The notes beneath the pieces were generated by a model. That model was not told the origin of the DNA. It was given only the letters and a program-made list of their open reading frames with translations, and searched no databases. Positions 17,320 through 25,000 of a stretch of 64,000 nucleotides of DNA are shown piece after piece. Every line of letters starts with the position of its first letter. The stretch's first letter is position 1. The position numbers and the translations under genes were made by a program. Source of the stretch: Nodosilinea sp. LEGE 06152 (GTDB lineage Bacteria > Cyanobacteriota > Cyanobacteriia > Phormidesmidales > Phormidesmidaceae); NCBI RefSeq assembly GCF_015207525.1, contig NZ_JADEWR010000004.1, positions 62,001 to 126,000 on the forward strand, given 5' to 3'.

Positions 17320-18474
17320 CTAGGCCCGTTGCCCGCACATCAGCCGCTGCTCTGCTGTCACTTCGCTGTAGAGCCGCTCTAGGGCAGAAATATTGCCCTC
17401 CAGGGTGTAGCGCTGCAGCGCCCGCTCGCGGGCCTTGTGGCCCAAAAGCTGGGTGATCTCGGGGTGGTCGCGCAAAATGGGCAAAATGGTTTGCAGCTGC
17501 GACGACACCCGCTGCGTGTCGATCACAATGCCCGCCCCTTCGGCCAGCACTTCGCCGTCGGCCCCGGCATCGGTGGCGATACAGGCGGTGCCGCAGGCCA
17601 TCGCCTCCAGCAGCGACAGCGACAGCCCTTCGACTAAAGACGGCAAAATAAACCCGTCCGCTGCCCGCAAAATGTCGATGCGGCGCTGCTCGTTAGCCAG
17701 GTAACCCAGCCAGATAATGTCATTTTCGTCGCCATAGAACCGCTTTAAGGAGGCTTCTAGGGGTCCGCTGCCGACGATCGCCAGCTTGCAGTTTGGCCCC
17801 ATGTCGGCCTGCCGCCAGCCCCGCAGCAGCGCTTCCACATTTTTTTCCAGCGAAATGCGCCCCTGGTAGACAAACAGCTGCCGGGCATAGAGGTCGGCCT
17901 TAACCGCCGATGGCCCTGGCGAGTAGCGATGGGTATCCACCCCATTGGGAATTACCACCAGGGTAGAGGCAGGCACGCCCAGCTTGCTCAGCAGGTCGCG
18001 CTGGAGGTCAGAAAAGACAATGACGCGATCGTAGTGGGCCAGGCAGGGGGCATAGAGCTGGTAGGTGAGGTGCTGGGTACCTGAAGTCAGGCTACGAACC
18101 CGGCGATCGAAGGCGGGGTGAAAGGTAGCCACCAGGGGAATGTTCAGCTCGGCACAAATTTCGGGCAGCCGAAAGTCTAGGGGCGACAGGGTCAACGACG
18201 CATGGACCAGGTCAGGCTGCAGACGTTCTAGAGCTTCAGCCAGCAACTTGCCCGACTTCAGCGAGGGAATAGTCAGGATTTGAGACTTGAACAGGAAGGG
18301 TAGCGGAACCTCTTCCGAGCGCGGCAGGTGGTCAGCAGCATGCCCCTCCTGGGGTTGGGCAAAGTGCATGAAAGTAACGCGGTAGCCTCGCTCAAGCAGG
18401 GCGTTAGTAACCTCTCGGCCATAGGTAACGTTGCCACAAAAGGGTGATTTTTTGCCTAGCCACGCGATGTGCAT
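17320..18474 (-). CDS. GT4-family glycosyltransferase
   Basis: 384 residues with the two Rossmann-like lobes of GT-B enzymes. The N-lobe begins MHIAWLGKKSPFCGNVTYGR with the glycine-rich acceptor loop; the C-lobe begins at the LVVIPNGVDTHRYSPG motif, passes YQGRISLEKNVEALLRGW and ends with the donor-binding block FILPSLVEGLSLSLLEAMACGTA, including the EGLSLSLLEA E-x7-E-like element of GT4. These retaining enzymes transfer sugars from nucleotide-sugars to lipid or polysaccharide acceptors. Donor and acceptor are unknown; no other polysaccharide genes lie alongside, so its pathway cannot be named. Confidence 0.9.
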   Translation of the reverse strand: MHIAWLGKKSPFCGNVTYGREVTNALLERGYRVTFMHFAQPQEGHAADHLPRSEEVPLPFLFKSQILTIPSLKSGKLLAEALERLQPDLVHASLTLSPLDFRLPEICAELNIPLVATFHPAFDRRVRSLTSGTQHLTYQLYAPCLAHYDRVIVFSDLQRDLLSKLGVPASTLVVIPNGVDTHRYSPGPSAVKADLYARQLFVYQGRISLEKNVEALLRGWRQADMGPNCKLAIVGSGPLEASLKRFYGDENDIIWLGYLANEQRRIDILRAADGFILPSLVEGLSLSLLEAMACGTACIATDAGADGEVLAEGAGIVIDTQRVSSQLQTILPILRDHPEITQLLGHKARERALQRYTLEGNISALERLYSEVTAEQRLMCGQRA

Positions 18475-18673
18475 GCCGTGTAGCGATATCCATTAAACAA
18501 CCGAAACAAGCGCCAGCGGAACACTGACGCAAATCGCGCAGCGTTCTGGAACCGACTCAGGATGAGCATCCGTTACCGAATCGCCTCAATGGGCCGTTTT
18601 CTAGCTATCGCCCGGGCCGTAGCACCAGTTTGCTAGCCGTTCTAAGGTAAAAAAACGGTGCCTAGCGTGGAAC

Positions 18674-20110
18674 CTAGACCTTTCTCATAGCCGTATCGGC
18701 AATATACCAGGTTACAACTCCCCCTAAGCCCACTAAAGCACCCATACCGATAAAAACATTCGCCAAACCGAGGCGAGCTTCTACGGCACTGGCCAGGGCC
18801 AAGGGCAGGCTAAGGGCAATGTTTACCAGGTTATTTTGTAGACCAAATACTTTGCCCCGCATAGCTTCTGGCGTTTTTTCTTGAATCAGGGTCTGCATGG
18901 GAATACCCACGAAGGCACCACAGAGGCCGAGGGCAGCAATAATGGCCATGGAGGCCCACAGCTGCTTAGTTGTCCAGGCCAGGGAGATTAGGCACACCGC
19001 AATGCCGATCGCACCCCACAGGCTCAGGAAGCGCCGGGGAAAGCGAGGGCCAAACTTGCCCACGAGCACCGCCCCCAACCCTAGCCCCAGCCCGCCCGCC
19101 GCTAGCAGAAAGCCAAACTGCGAGGCCTTGATAGTCGGAATCATTTCTGCCAACCGCACCGCCAGCACGGCCAGCGCCGCAAACACCGACGACAGCAGCA
19201 CCAGTTGAATAATTGCTACCCGTACCTGCACCTGTTGGCCTAGGTAACGCAAGCCGTCTTTGATATCGGCCCAGAATTGCGACAAATCTTCATGGGCGGC
19301 GGACAGGGTTTCTTGCCCAGGGGCCATCGTCGTCAGGCACAGGCCCGCCACCAGGTAGCTGAGCCCCACCAAAATAGCCGGGCCGTTGTTGGCAATGCCC
19401 AGGGCCAGCATGAGCCGATCGGCCAAAGCCAGCAGCGGCTCGCCCACCGCAAACCCGATAATTACCGAGGCCATCATGGTGGTGGTGTAGAGGGAGTTGG
19501 CTGACAGCAGGTCGCCCTCAGCCACAATTAGTGGAATAATCGACTGCTCCGCCGGAGCAAAGAACTGAGTCAGGGTAGAGATCAAAAACGTTACGATCAG
19601 CAGCAGCCAAAACGCCACCGGCAGCCCCAGCACGGTACCCCAGCCCAGCGTGAGCCAAATGCCCAGAGGCAGGGCCATCACCAGGCCACCTCGCAGCAGA
19701 TTTGACCAAATTAGCACCGGGCGCTTGGGCCAGCGATCGACAAATACCCCTGCCAGAGCCCCAAACAGCACGGCTGGTACCGTAAAAGCAATCATTATCG
19801 CCGCCACCCAGCCGCTAATGGTTTGGCCAGGGGTTTCAAACCGAGCCGCGATGATCGCAATCATCAAGACCAAATAGACCTTGTCGGCCAGCTGAGAAAA
19901 GAGCTGACCCGTCCACAAAATTAAAAAATCTCGGTTTTGAAATATCGCCCTAAACCCATTTTTTGAGTTTGGAGGCAAGTCTTCATCGCCCAGCGCCGCC
20001 CCCTGTTGGCCGGGGGCAGTGTCTATGTCTGGAGTAGACTGGCCAGACTCACTCTGAGGCAAATAGTTTGCCTCGGCAGTATCAGTATCAGCATCAAACT
20101 CGCGGAGCAT
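18674..20110 (-). CDS. MFS transporter, EntS-like
   Basis: 478 residues: a polar N-terminal extension of about 60 residues, then 12 predicted membrane segments. The intracellular loop between segments 2 and 3 reads AGVFVDRWPKRPVLIWSNLLRG, an MFS motif A variant (G-x3-D-R-x-x-R/K-R), and the middle loop is long and acidic. The arrangement matches the MFS_3 group that includes enterobactin and macrolide exporters. Substrate unknown. It follows recO on the same strand after 47 bases, so the two may be cotranscribed; I see no functional link. The start ATG at 20110 has no strong ribosome binding site. Confidence 0.88.
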   Translation of the reverse strand: MLREFDADTDTAEANYLPQSESGQSTPDIDTAPGQQGAALGDEDLPPNSKNGFRAIFQNRDFLILWTGQLFSQLADKVYLVLMIAIIAARFETPGQTISGWVAAIMIAFTVPAVLFGALAGVFVDRWPKRPVLIWSNLLRGGLVMALPLGIWLTLGWGTVLGLPVAFWLLLIVTFLISTLTQFFAPAEQSIIPLIVAEGDLLSANSLYTTTMMASVIIGFAVGEPLLALADRLMLALGIANNGPAILVGLSYLVAGLCLTTMAPGQETLSAAHEDLSQFWADIKDGLRYLGQQVQVRVAIIQLVLLSSVFAALAVLAVRLAEMIPTIKASQFGFLLAAGGLGLGLGAVLVGKFGPRFPRRFLSLWGAIGIAVCLISLAWTTKQLWASMAIIAALGLCGAFVGIPMQTLIQEKTPEAMRGKVFGLQNNLVNIALSLPLALASAVEARLGLANVFIGMGALVGLGGVVTWYIADTAMRKV

Positions 20111-20157
20111 GGGTTAACCAACGAACCAGGGCACTGGGCAGCTCACTACCCAGCAGT

Positions 20158-20991
20158 TTAAACGGTAGCAAAACAGACATCAACCAGAGCTGCCGACCGG
20201 ATAGGGCGTTCAAAGTAGTCTTGAGTATAGTCTCGCAGAAGCCGCTCGACTCGCGACCACAGCTGCTGACTTTTTCCAGACCCAGCCGACTCAAGCCCCG
20301 TGGGCAGGGTAGAGACAATCTCAGGCTTGCTCAACTGCTGCAGTAGGGCGACATCGGTGGCCGTTAGCAGCGTCGGGCGCTTTTGGCCGTAGCTGTAGTG
20401 CCCCGACGCCTCCGCCAGCTGGGGGGGAGAAGCAAGCTGCACCAGCCCTCCCGCTTCGGCGCTAAACTCAACTCGCCAGCTGGGGTCGACCAAATTAGGC
20501 ACAATATCAGCCCGGCTGAGGGTGCAGCGGTGCACCTCTGGGGCTACCCCATCGAGGGCGAGCAGGTGGTAGAGCCCGTGGCAAAGGGCTGCCAGCAGTG
20601 ACCCAGGAGCAGCGGTTTCAAGGCGCTCCAGGTGCTCTACTAATACAGTATACAAATCGCTCTGGGTACAGTCGCTCAGGGCCATCAGCAGGGCCACCTC
20701 AGCCAGATACTGGCTGGCAGTCAGCCGCCCCAGGTGCTGGCTTAGACCCGGAAAGGTGCGCTGGGTTTCGGCCTGAATAAGTTTGTCGAGGCGCTTGCCT
20801 TTGACCACCAGGCATTCGTTAATGACAAACAGGCCGCTGCGCCCCCCCAGCCGCGACTGGTGCTTGCGGGCCCCCGGTGCCACCGCCCGCACCAAACCCA
20901 AATCGGGGGTGAGAATGGTGAGCAGGCGATCGCTCTCGCCCAGAGGCATGGCCTTGAGATTGATGCCGGTGGTTTTGTAGGTTTGACTCAT
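20158..20991 (-). CDS. recO: DNA repair protein RecO
   Basis: 277 residues, usual for RecO. The N-terminal OB fold begins TYKTTGINLKAMPLGESDRLLTILTPDLGLVRAVAPGARKHQSRLGG, in which the pattern GESDR-LLT-L-T-GL---VA-GAR is diagnostic. The rest is the helical domain. In many RecO proteins a Cys4 zinc site follows; here only scattered cysteines (RCTL near the position) remain, as is common in cyanobacteria. RecO helps load RecA onto SSB-coated single strands together with RecR. Preceded by a short purine-rich leader; the MFS gene follows closely. Confidence 0.95.
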   Translation of the reverse strand: MSQTYKTTGINLKAMPLGESDRLLTILTPDLGLVRAVAPGARKHQSRLGGRSGLFVINECLVVKGKRLDKLIQAETQRTFPGLSQHLGRLTASQYLAEVALLMALSDCTQSDLYTVLVEHLERLETAAPGSLLAALCHGLYHLLALDGVAPEVHRCTLSRADIVPNLVDPSWRVEFSAEAGGLVQLASPPQLAEASGHYSYGQKRPTLLTATDVALLQQLSKPEIVSTLPTGLESAGSGKSQQLWSRVERLLRDYTQDYFERPIRSAALVDVCFATV

Positions 20992-21270
20992 GGAGGCAGC
21001 GACAGGGCTAGATCCTTAGCATAACGCTCTCTTTGAGAACGGTTTGGGTTGGGCTGGTTAAGCGCCAGATGGAGCTTTTATATTGTATAGAAAACTGAGC
21101 CAATTGGGCCTTCTAAAAGGCCAGGCATTTTGCTACTCTCTAACCAAAAAATCTCGACAAAATAGAAGGTTCCGTCATACCAAAAAACCTTCTCAAAAAC
21201 TTATTCTGAAGAATTTATTGAATTTCAAAAAGCGGTAGAATCAAATTCAATCCCTATCTGTGAGCACCCT

Positions 21271-21660
21271 ATGGACTCGACTCGATACACGCGTGGGCAA
21301 GACGCTCTAGCTCGAATTCATGGCCATATTGGTGAAGGCGTTATGAACGAGTTAGGGGATATCGCCCCTGACTTTGCCCGCCTGATTATTGAGTTTCCCT
21401 ACGGCGATATTTACTCGCGGCAGGGGTTGTCGCCCAAAGAGCGGCAGATTGCCACGATCGCATCTCTGGTTACCCTCGGCAACGCCCCTGCCGAGTTAAA
21501 GGCGCATATTCAGGGCAGCCTCAATGTCGGTTGCACCTGCGAAGAAATTGTTGAAGTAATCATGCAAATGGCTGTATATGCTGGTTTTCCTGCGGCGGTC
21601 AATGCGCTCATGGTCGCCAAAGATGTTTTTGCAGAACTCGACAACATCTCCAAAACCTAA
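21271..21660 (+). CDS. Carboxymuconolactone decarboxylase family protein
   Basis: 129 residues, all-helical AhpD-like fold. Typical blocks: FARLIIEFPYGDIYSRQGLS (the YGDIYSR segment), LSPKERQIATIASLVTLGN, LKAHIQGSLNVGCTCEEIVE and VIMQMAVYAGFPAAVNAL. The H in LKAHI and E in CEEIVEVI correspond to conserved catalytic-pocket residues of the family. The CTC stretch is not the CxxC of AhpD peroxidase partners, so peroxidase activity is doubtful. Members with this sequence signature include gamma-carboxymuconolactone decarboxylase, but no aromatic-catabolism genes are near; the next gene is a short-chain dehydrogenase in the same direction. The upstream region is AT-rich and carries a gaaggtt..aaccttc inverted repeat (about 21166-21193). 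Confidence 0.88.
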   Translation: MDSTRYTRGQDALARIHGHIGEGVMNELGDIAPDFARLIIEFPYGDIYSRQGLSPKERQIATIASLVTLGNAPAELKAHIQGSLNVGCTCEEIVEVIMQMAVYAGFPAAVNALMVAKDVFAELDNISKT

Positions 21661-21827
21661 TACAAAAAATGCGATTTCCTTTGTTCAAGAAGGTGGTACG
21701 AAGGAAGTCAAAGCTTTCGATTCAGGTCATCTACACCTGTCATCTTTCTTTTTAAGGAGAAGAAAAACTATTCTCAGGAATACTATTCGATCGGTTTTTT
21801 CAACTCCCTAACAACGAAACAAAAACC

Positions 21828-22598
21828 ATGAAACAGGTCTTGATTGTGACGGGCGGTAGCCGAGGCATTGGAGCCGCGACTGCCAAACTGGCGGCGGAGC
21901 GAGGGTATGCGGTGTGCGTCAACTATCGGCACAACCAGGCGGCGGCCAATGCTGTTGTAGAGGCCATTGCCCAGGCCGGGGGGGCGGCGATGGTCGAAGA
22001 CCGGCCTCGGGCCATCGCGGTGGCCGCCGATGTCGCTGTCGAGGGCGACGTGGTGCGTCTGTTTCAGACCGTAGATAAGCAGCTGGGTCGGGTGACGGCG
22101 CTGGTCAACAACGCCGGTATTTTGGAGCAGCAGCGGCGCGTAGAAGACATTGATGCGGCTCGACTCAGCCGCGTTTTTGCCGCCAATGTGACCGGCAGCT
22201 TTTTGTGCGCGCGCGAGGCAATTCGGCGAATGTCGACCCGACGGGGCGGGGCGGGGGGCGCGATCGTGAATGTTTCATCGGTGGCGGCTCGGCTGGGTTC
22301 GCCTGGGGAATACGTCGACTATGCCGCTGCCAAGGGCGCGATCGACACCTTAACAATTGGCTTGGCCAAGGAAGTAGCCGCTGAGGGCATTCGCGTCAAT
22401 GCCGTGCGGCCAGGGTTTATCTACACCGATATTCACTCCAGCGGTGGCGAACCCGACCGGGTAGAGCGGGTCAAGGCTTCGGTACCGCTGCAGCGGGGCG
22501 GGCAGGCGATTGAGGTGGCCCAGGCCATTTTGTGGCTGCTGTCAGCCGAGTCGGCTTACACAACGGGTTCATTTATCGATGTGGCGGGGGGGAAGTAG
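21828..22598 (+). CDS. Short-chain dehydrogenase/reductase
   Basis: 256 residues, classical SDR. NAD(P)-binding motif GGSRGIG (residues about 8-14; TGxxxGxG type), an Arg-containing NYRHN segment after beta-2 that favours NADPH, the NNAG motif, Ser in VNVSSVAA and the catalytic YAAAK. The C-terminus has the PGFIYTDIH and TTGSFIDVAGGK blocks usual for SDRs. It lies 167 bases after the carboxymuconolactone-decarboxylase-like gene; together they may handle a small oxidised metabolite, but that is only proximity. Substrate unknown. Confidence 0.93.
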   Translation: MKQVLIVTGGSRGIGAATAKLAAERGYAVCVNYRHNQAAANAVVEAIAQAGGAAMVEDRPRAIAVAADVAVEGDVVRLFQTVDKQLGRVTALVNNAGILEQQRRVEDIDAARLSRVFAANVTGSFLCAREAIRRMSTRRGGAGGAIVNVSSVAARLGSPGEYVDYAAAKGAIDTLTIGLAKEVAAEGIRVNAVRPGFIYTDIHSSGGEPDRVERVKASVPLQRGGQAIEVAQAILWLLSAESAYTTGSFIDVAGGK

Positions 22599-22744
22599 AC
22601 CCAGGTTGAGCTTTGTTGCGCCCCAGGAGAGAGCAAACCGAGGCTAACAATTACACCTACCGACCCCAAAAACTCTCCCCTCCCCCTGCGCAAATGGGAG
22701 ACGGATGGGGTAAGTTTATGCCTGTGGTTTGGCCGAAAGGTGTT

Positions 22745-24028
22745 ATGGGTTATCAGCGTTTTTTAATGGGGCTTTGCCTGGGCTTAGTGCTCAGCGTGAG
22801 CATAGCCTGCTCCCAACGGGTGCTGCTGTCTAAATCAGCGGTGCAAACGCCGCCCAATGCCGTCACCGAAGAAATATCTCCCGACCAGGCGCGCGAAGGC
22901 GCAGCGGCGACGGTAGAAGCATCAGCCCCTGTCGCCGCCGACCTATCTGCCACCGCTCAAGCATGGATCGCGAATGCCCCAGGTGGCATGATCAATCCAA
23001 CCCGTAAGGACGTGCGGCTTGTGGCGATTAGCGATCTCAACAGCGCCTACGGTTCTACCGACTATGAGCCTGAAGTCGATAAGGCGATCGCCCTGCTGCC
23101 CTACTGGCAGCCCGATCTGGTGGTCTGTGGCGGCGATATGGTCGCTGGGCAAAAGGCATCCCTTACGCCCGAGCAAATTAGAGCTATGTGGCAGGCCTTT
23201 GACGACCACGTGGCGGCCCCGCTACGTGAGCAAAACATACCCTTTGGCTTCACCATCGGCAACCACGACGCCTCCGGAGCCAGGAGCCCCAACAACACAT
23301 TCCTGTTTCAGCAGGAACGCGACCTAGCCACAGCCTACTGGACGGCACCCGAACACAGTTCTGGGGTCAACTTCATCGATCGCACCGATTTTCCGTTCTA
23401 TTACACCTTTGAACAGCAGGGCATTTTCTTCATGGCCTGGGATGGCTCATCGAGCCAGATACCAACTGACAAACTGGCCTGGGTAGAGCAGGCGCTGGCC
23501 AGCGATGCCGCTCAGCAGGCCAAGGCCCGTATTCTGATTAGTCACCTACCTCTCTACGGCGTAGCGGTGGGGCGCGATCGCCCCGGCGAAGTGATGGCTA
23601 ACGCCGATCAGCTGCAGGCTATGCTGGAGCGCCACAACGTACATACCTACATCAGCGGTCACCAACACGCTTACTACCCCGGCCACCGGGGTCAGCTACA
23701 GCTGCTGCACACAGGCATTTTGGGCGCTGGCCCCCGCCCCCTAATCGACAGCAGTCTGCCCCCGTGGAAGGTGCTGACGGTGATCGACGTTGACTTCAAC
23801 GATCCCGAACTGACCACCTACACAACCTACGACATACAAACCCTGCGCACCATCGAATACGACGAGTTACCTCGTTTCTTGGCCGGACATAACGGCGTTG
23901 TGCTGCGCCGAGACATTAGCTACGACGATTTGGCCCCTGACGAAAAATCCTTTTGTGAGCAGCGCCTAGGCAAATCTCTTTGTACCGGAAGTCTGCCCTT
24001 TCCCAGGCCCAGAACCTATGCCGCTTAG
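22745..24028 (+). CDS. Metallophosphoesterase lipoprotein
   Basis: About 427 residues from ATG 22745; the frame is open upstream but this start is followed by a clear lipoprotein signal (MGYQRFLMGLCLGLVLSVSI, then AC as lipobox cysteine) and preceded by aaagg. Calcineurin-like fold: VAISDLNSAYG (first metal Asp with Asn/Tyr in place of the usual His), LVVCGGDMV, FTIGNHDAS, LISHLPLYG and YISGHQHAYYPG. The first motif resembles purple acid phosphatases, where Tyr ligates iron. Probably anchored to a membrane facing the periplasm, hydrolysing phosphoesters. No phosphate-regulon site was recognised upstream. Confidence 0.9.
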   Translation: MGYQRFLMGLCLGLVLSVSIACSQRVLLSKSAVQTPPNAVTEEISPDQAREGAAATVEASAPVAADLSATAQAWIANAPGGMINPTRKDVRLVAISDLNSAYGSTDYEPEVDKAIALLPYWQPDLVVCGGDMVAGQKASLTPEQIRAMWQAFDDHVAAPLREQNIPFGFTIGNHDASGARSPNNTFLFQQERDLATAYWTAPEHSSGVNFIDRTDFPFYYTFEQQGIFFMAWDGSSSQIPTDKLAWVEQALASDAAQQAKARILISHLPLYGVAVGRDRPGEVMANADQLQAMLERHNVHTYISGHQHAYYPGHRGQLQLLHTGILGAGPRPLIDSSLPPWKVLTVIDVDFNDPELTTYTTYDIQTLRTIEYDELPRFLAGHNGVVLRRDISYDDLAPDEKSFCEQRLGKSLCTGSLPFPRPRTYAA

Positions 24029-24401
24029 GTGCTAGCACCAGGCTTTCTGGGTCTACCCGCTGGTGAGGACAGTGGCCCGACGGCCCTGAGGGGATGGCCA
24101 GGGCCAGGGCGACATCTTGTAACTGGTCTACGGTGCGGTCAGTCGGGCGTGGGCAGCAGGAATTTTGTGCTATGGTATGATCCAGAAGTGGGCAGTTATG
24201 CCCAAGCTTTGCTGTCTGTATACTCGTATGCTGGCAGTTTTTTAATAACTGTGCTGCTATGCAGCCTTAACGACTTTGCCTGGAACAATGGGAGGTGGCT
24301 CAAGCGTTCCAGGGCAACCCAACCCAATTTTTGCGGGCCTAGCGGTCTGCCAATTGCTTGGTTCACTAGTTCATACCCAAGGAGTAAAGAAGCAATTTCG
24401 T
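24029..24401. other. Leader region of rpsU
   Basis: No gene supported; a 131-codon frame here lacks protein-like composition. A possible minus-10 element tatgat at 24176-24181 lies 220 bases before rpsU without a good minus-35. The ribosome binding site aaggag (24379-24384) is 17 bases from the rpsU ATG, which is further than usual. The rest shows no RNA I can identify. Confidence 0.4.
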
Positions 24402-24578
24402 ATGACTCAAGTCGTTGTAGGTGAAAACGAGGGCATTGAATCGGCCCTGCGCCGCTTTAAGCGGCAGGTCTCCAAAGCAGGGGTTTTTTCAGAAGTTAAG
24501 CGTCGTCGCCACTTCGAGACGCCCCAGGAAAAGCGCAAGCGCAAAGCCGTAGCACGCCGCAAGAAGCGCTTTCGTTAA
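24402..24578 (+). CDS. rpsU: 30S ribosomal protein bS21
   Basis: 58 residues, the usual size. The N-terminal [20 protein letters not shown] and the very basic tail ([14 protein letters not shown]) are characteristic of bS21, which binds near the anti-Shine-Dalgarno region of 16S rRNA in the small-subunit platform. In cyanobacteria rpsU is often single and cold- or stress-responsive. A longer in-frame version beginning at 24276 is not plausible because the extra N-terminus matches nothing in bS21. A strong terminator follows at 24661. The gene stands alone. Confidence 0.96.
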   Translation: MTQVVVGENEGIESALRRFKRQVSKAGVFSEVKRRRHFETPQEKRKRKAVARRKKRFR

Positions 24579-24660
24579 GCTACCTTTGGGCGGTTTCTAG
24601 GCGCTGCCGCCACCGCGGTGATTGATCTTGTCTAGAGCCCCACAATAAAGCCACAAACAG

Positions 24661-24690
24661 GGGATGCCGTTCATTGGCATCCCTTTTGTT
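24661..24690 (+). terminator. rpsU terminator
   Basis: Perfect 8-bp stem gggatgcc/ggcatccc (24661-24668, 24676-24683) with a 7-nt loop, followed by ttttgtttt. Position 80 bases after rpsU fits a rho-independent terminator of that gene. Confidence 0.85.
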
Positions 24691-25000
24691 TTGGGGGGTT
24701 ATAACAATCGTCCATGCCGCTAGCGCGGCACCCCCAACGACAAAAACAGCCATAGCCGGCCCCTGGGCGAAGCCGCCCCAAAGGGGCTAGGGACGACTAT
24801 TTATAGAGCAACGGCCCATGACGCTGGCGCGACACTCCCATCGATAAAAAAGCTATAGCCGTTCCCTGAGCGGAGTCGAAGGGACGGCTATTTTCAGGGC
24901 AAATCCGACTTGGCTAATCCTCGGTTGGTTTGGGCAAACACCGTTTGCCCCTACGCAAGCCGCCTATCTGGACTTGGGGTTATACAATTTGGACTTGGGA
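24691..25000. other. Intergenic region with duplicated element
   Basis: No gene seen. Two diverged copies of an approximately 90-100 bp element fill 24706-24895 (listed separately). After them come a gggcaaac/gtttgccc hairpin (about 24933-24950) and a short direct repeat of ggacttggg (24969-25000 region) that runs into the end of the AddB-like gene. Confidence 0.55.
24706..24895. repeat. Tandem duplication of a hairpin element
   Basis: Copy 1 (about 24706-24809) and copy 2 (about 24810-24895) share catg(c/a)cgct(a/g)gcgcg(g/a)cac, then a cccaacga/cccatcga segment with a run of A, then agc(c/t)atagccg, and end in a GC-rich hairpin followed by a (g/c)gactattt or cggctatttt tail. In copy 2 the ends pair as tagccgttccct/agggacggcta around gagcggagtcga. 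The copies are about three-quarters identical by eye. It is probably a dispersed non-autonomous repeat family of this lineage. Confidence 0.6.

Noticed and set aside
24029..24424. 131-codon plus-strand ORF before rpsU
   Set aside because: Composition not protein-like and it overlaps the real rpsU start in another frame.
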